Positions 23,930 to 24,604 of a stretch of 24,604 nucleotides of DNA are shown piece by piece. Each line of letters begins with the position of its first letter. Position 1 is the stretch's first letter. Position numbers and translations under genes: made by a program. The notes below the pieces were generated by a model. The model saw nothing but the letters and a program-made list of their open reading frames with translations, was not told the origin of the DNA and did no database searches. The DNA is from Pseudomonadota bacterium (GTDB lineage Bacteria; Desulfobacterota; Desulfovibrionia; Desulfovibrionales; Desulfovibrionaceae): assembly GCA_023417745.1 (NCBI GenBank), contig JAEZEM010000175.1, forward strand, positions 1 to 24,604, in the 5' to 3' direction.

Positions 23930-24189
23930 GCTGCAAGCCTGAAGCGCCGCGGCGACGGGGTTTGCCGGCGAAAGCGGCGGGGCGGTTCTTCCGGCCCAGA
24001 GGCTTTCACTTTTGGCGACGGCGACGCCAGCCCGGCTTGGTCGCCTTGCCGGCCCGGCTGTCTCGTTTGCAGATGATTATCGTGTGAAGGCTTGGGCTTC
24101 CGGGCGGCACGGCCGGGCCGGAAGCGGAATGCAAAGCCGACGGCGGAAAGCCGTCAAGACGGGGGCGTCATGCTCCGGGATGCCTGTCT
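23930..24189 (+). other. Intergenic leader before the EIIA gene
   Basis: No gene is apparent in this 260-base gap. A 7-base inverted repeat (CTTCCGG at 24097-24103, CCGGAAG at 24118-24124) is the clearest structure. It has no T-run, so it is not a standard terminator. Promoter elements were not convincing. Confidence 0.4.
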
Positions 24190-24604
24190 ATGAATGCCGA
24201 ATCCCGCAAGGACGCGCCCGTTGGCGTGGTTGTCGTCACCCACACCGACTACGGGTCGCGGCTTATCGCCGCCGCCGAGTTCATCCTCGGCCCCCAGCCG
24301 TGCTGCCAGGCCGTCAGCGTCGACCTGACCAAGGCCGTGGACGAATCCCTGGCCGCGCTCAAGGCCGCCATCAAGGACACCGACCAGGGCGGCGGGGTGC
24401 TGGTGCTGACCGACATGTTCGGCGGCACGCCCACCAACATGAGCCTGTCGCTTCTGGGTTCGGGCCAGCTTGAGGTCCTCACCGGCGTCAACCTGCCCAT
24501 GCTCATCAAAATTCTGGGTTCGCGCACCCGCCCCCTGCAAACCCTGGCCGTGGAGGCCAAGCAGGCCGGTTGCCAGGGCATCGTCGTGGCCGGCGAGGTG
24601 CTGC
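24190..24604 (+). CDS. Mannose-family PTS EIIA, C-terminus beyond window
   Basis: The reading frame begins MNAESRKDAPVGVVVVTHTD and stays open to the right edge (138 codons visible). This is an EIIA-Man domain: the phospho-accepting His is H18 in VVTHTDYG, followed by LIAAAEFILGP. Later the VLVLTDMFGGTPTNMSLSLL motif and NLPMLIKIL match the family strongly. Such domains pass phosphate from HPr to an EIIB protein. In delta-proteobacteria they often occur without a full sugar permease and are thought to be regulatory. The ATG has only a weak GGGAT about 11 bases upstream, so the exact start is less certain. It is the next gene in line after rapZ and may be co-transcribed with it. Confidence 0.9.
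   Translation, partial: MNAESRKDAPVGVVVVTHTDYGSRLIAAAEFILGPQPCCQAVSVDLTKAVDESLAALKAAIKDTDQGGGVLVLTDMFGGTPTNMSLSLLGSGQLEVLTGVNLPMLIKILGSRTRPLQTLAVEAKQAGCQGIVVAGEVL

Overview
The window looks like a piece of a high-GC Desulfovibrionales chromosome, probably a Desulfovibrio/Solidesulfovibrio relative. The reasons are protein similarity recalled from that group (a YeiH-like exporter N-terminus, the rpoN-hpf-ptsN-rapZ-EIIA cluster) and the strongly GC-biased third codon positions. This placement is inference; no search was run.

Layout, left to right. (1) 1-135, minus: the N-terminal 45 codons of a YeiH-type membrane exporter cut by the window edge. (2) 560-2515, plus: a stand-alone cobalamin-binding-type radical SAM enzyme with a long C-terminal part of unknown role and A+T-rich islands. 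(3) 2573-3363, minus: a small two-helix membrane protein and a zinc-ribbon PilZ protein. (4) 3463-11614, minus: a complete high-affinity K+ system in the order micro-ORF, kdpF, kdpA, kdpB, GC-rich palindrome, kdpC, kdpD, kdpE. It has two tiny single-helix genes at its head, both easily missed by gene callers. (5) 11710-15633, minus: a tightly packed operon of PadR-type regulator, BioB-like radical SAM enzyme, periplasmic binding protein, permease and ATPase. Start/stop overlaps join most members. The substrate is unknown, and this is the best candidate here for an undescribed system. (6) 15982-16075, minus: tRNA-Ser(CGA), with a repeat-rich non-coding stretch at its 3' side. (7) 16161-17787, minus: tadA and purQ, with a strong terminator and a good sigma70-type promoter for purQ. 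(8) 17962-24604, plus: pyrG (with terminator), kdsC, rpoN, hpf, ptsN, rapZ and the start of a mannose-family PTS EIIA.

How the genes work together. KdpDE should sense K+ limitation or turgor and switch on KdpFABC. The PadR protein probably controls its own operon, through a palindrome that also overlaps its ribosome binding site. The rpoN region resembles the widespread kdsC-lptCAB-rpoN-hpf-ptsN-rapZ arrangement, but lptC, lptA and lptB are missing. In their place is a 130-nt gap holding a terminator-like hairpin and a near-consensus sigma54 site. RapZ carries Pro where the family normally has His in its C-terminal GCTGGxHRS motif.

No CRISPR array, insertion sequence, phage gene or plasmid origin was seen. 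All start choices, promoters and operators were read by eye.
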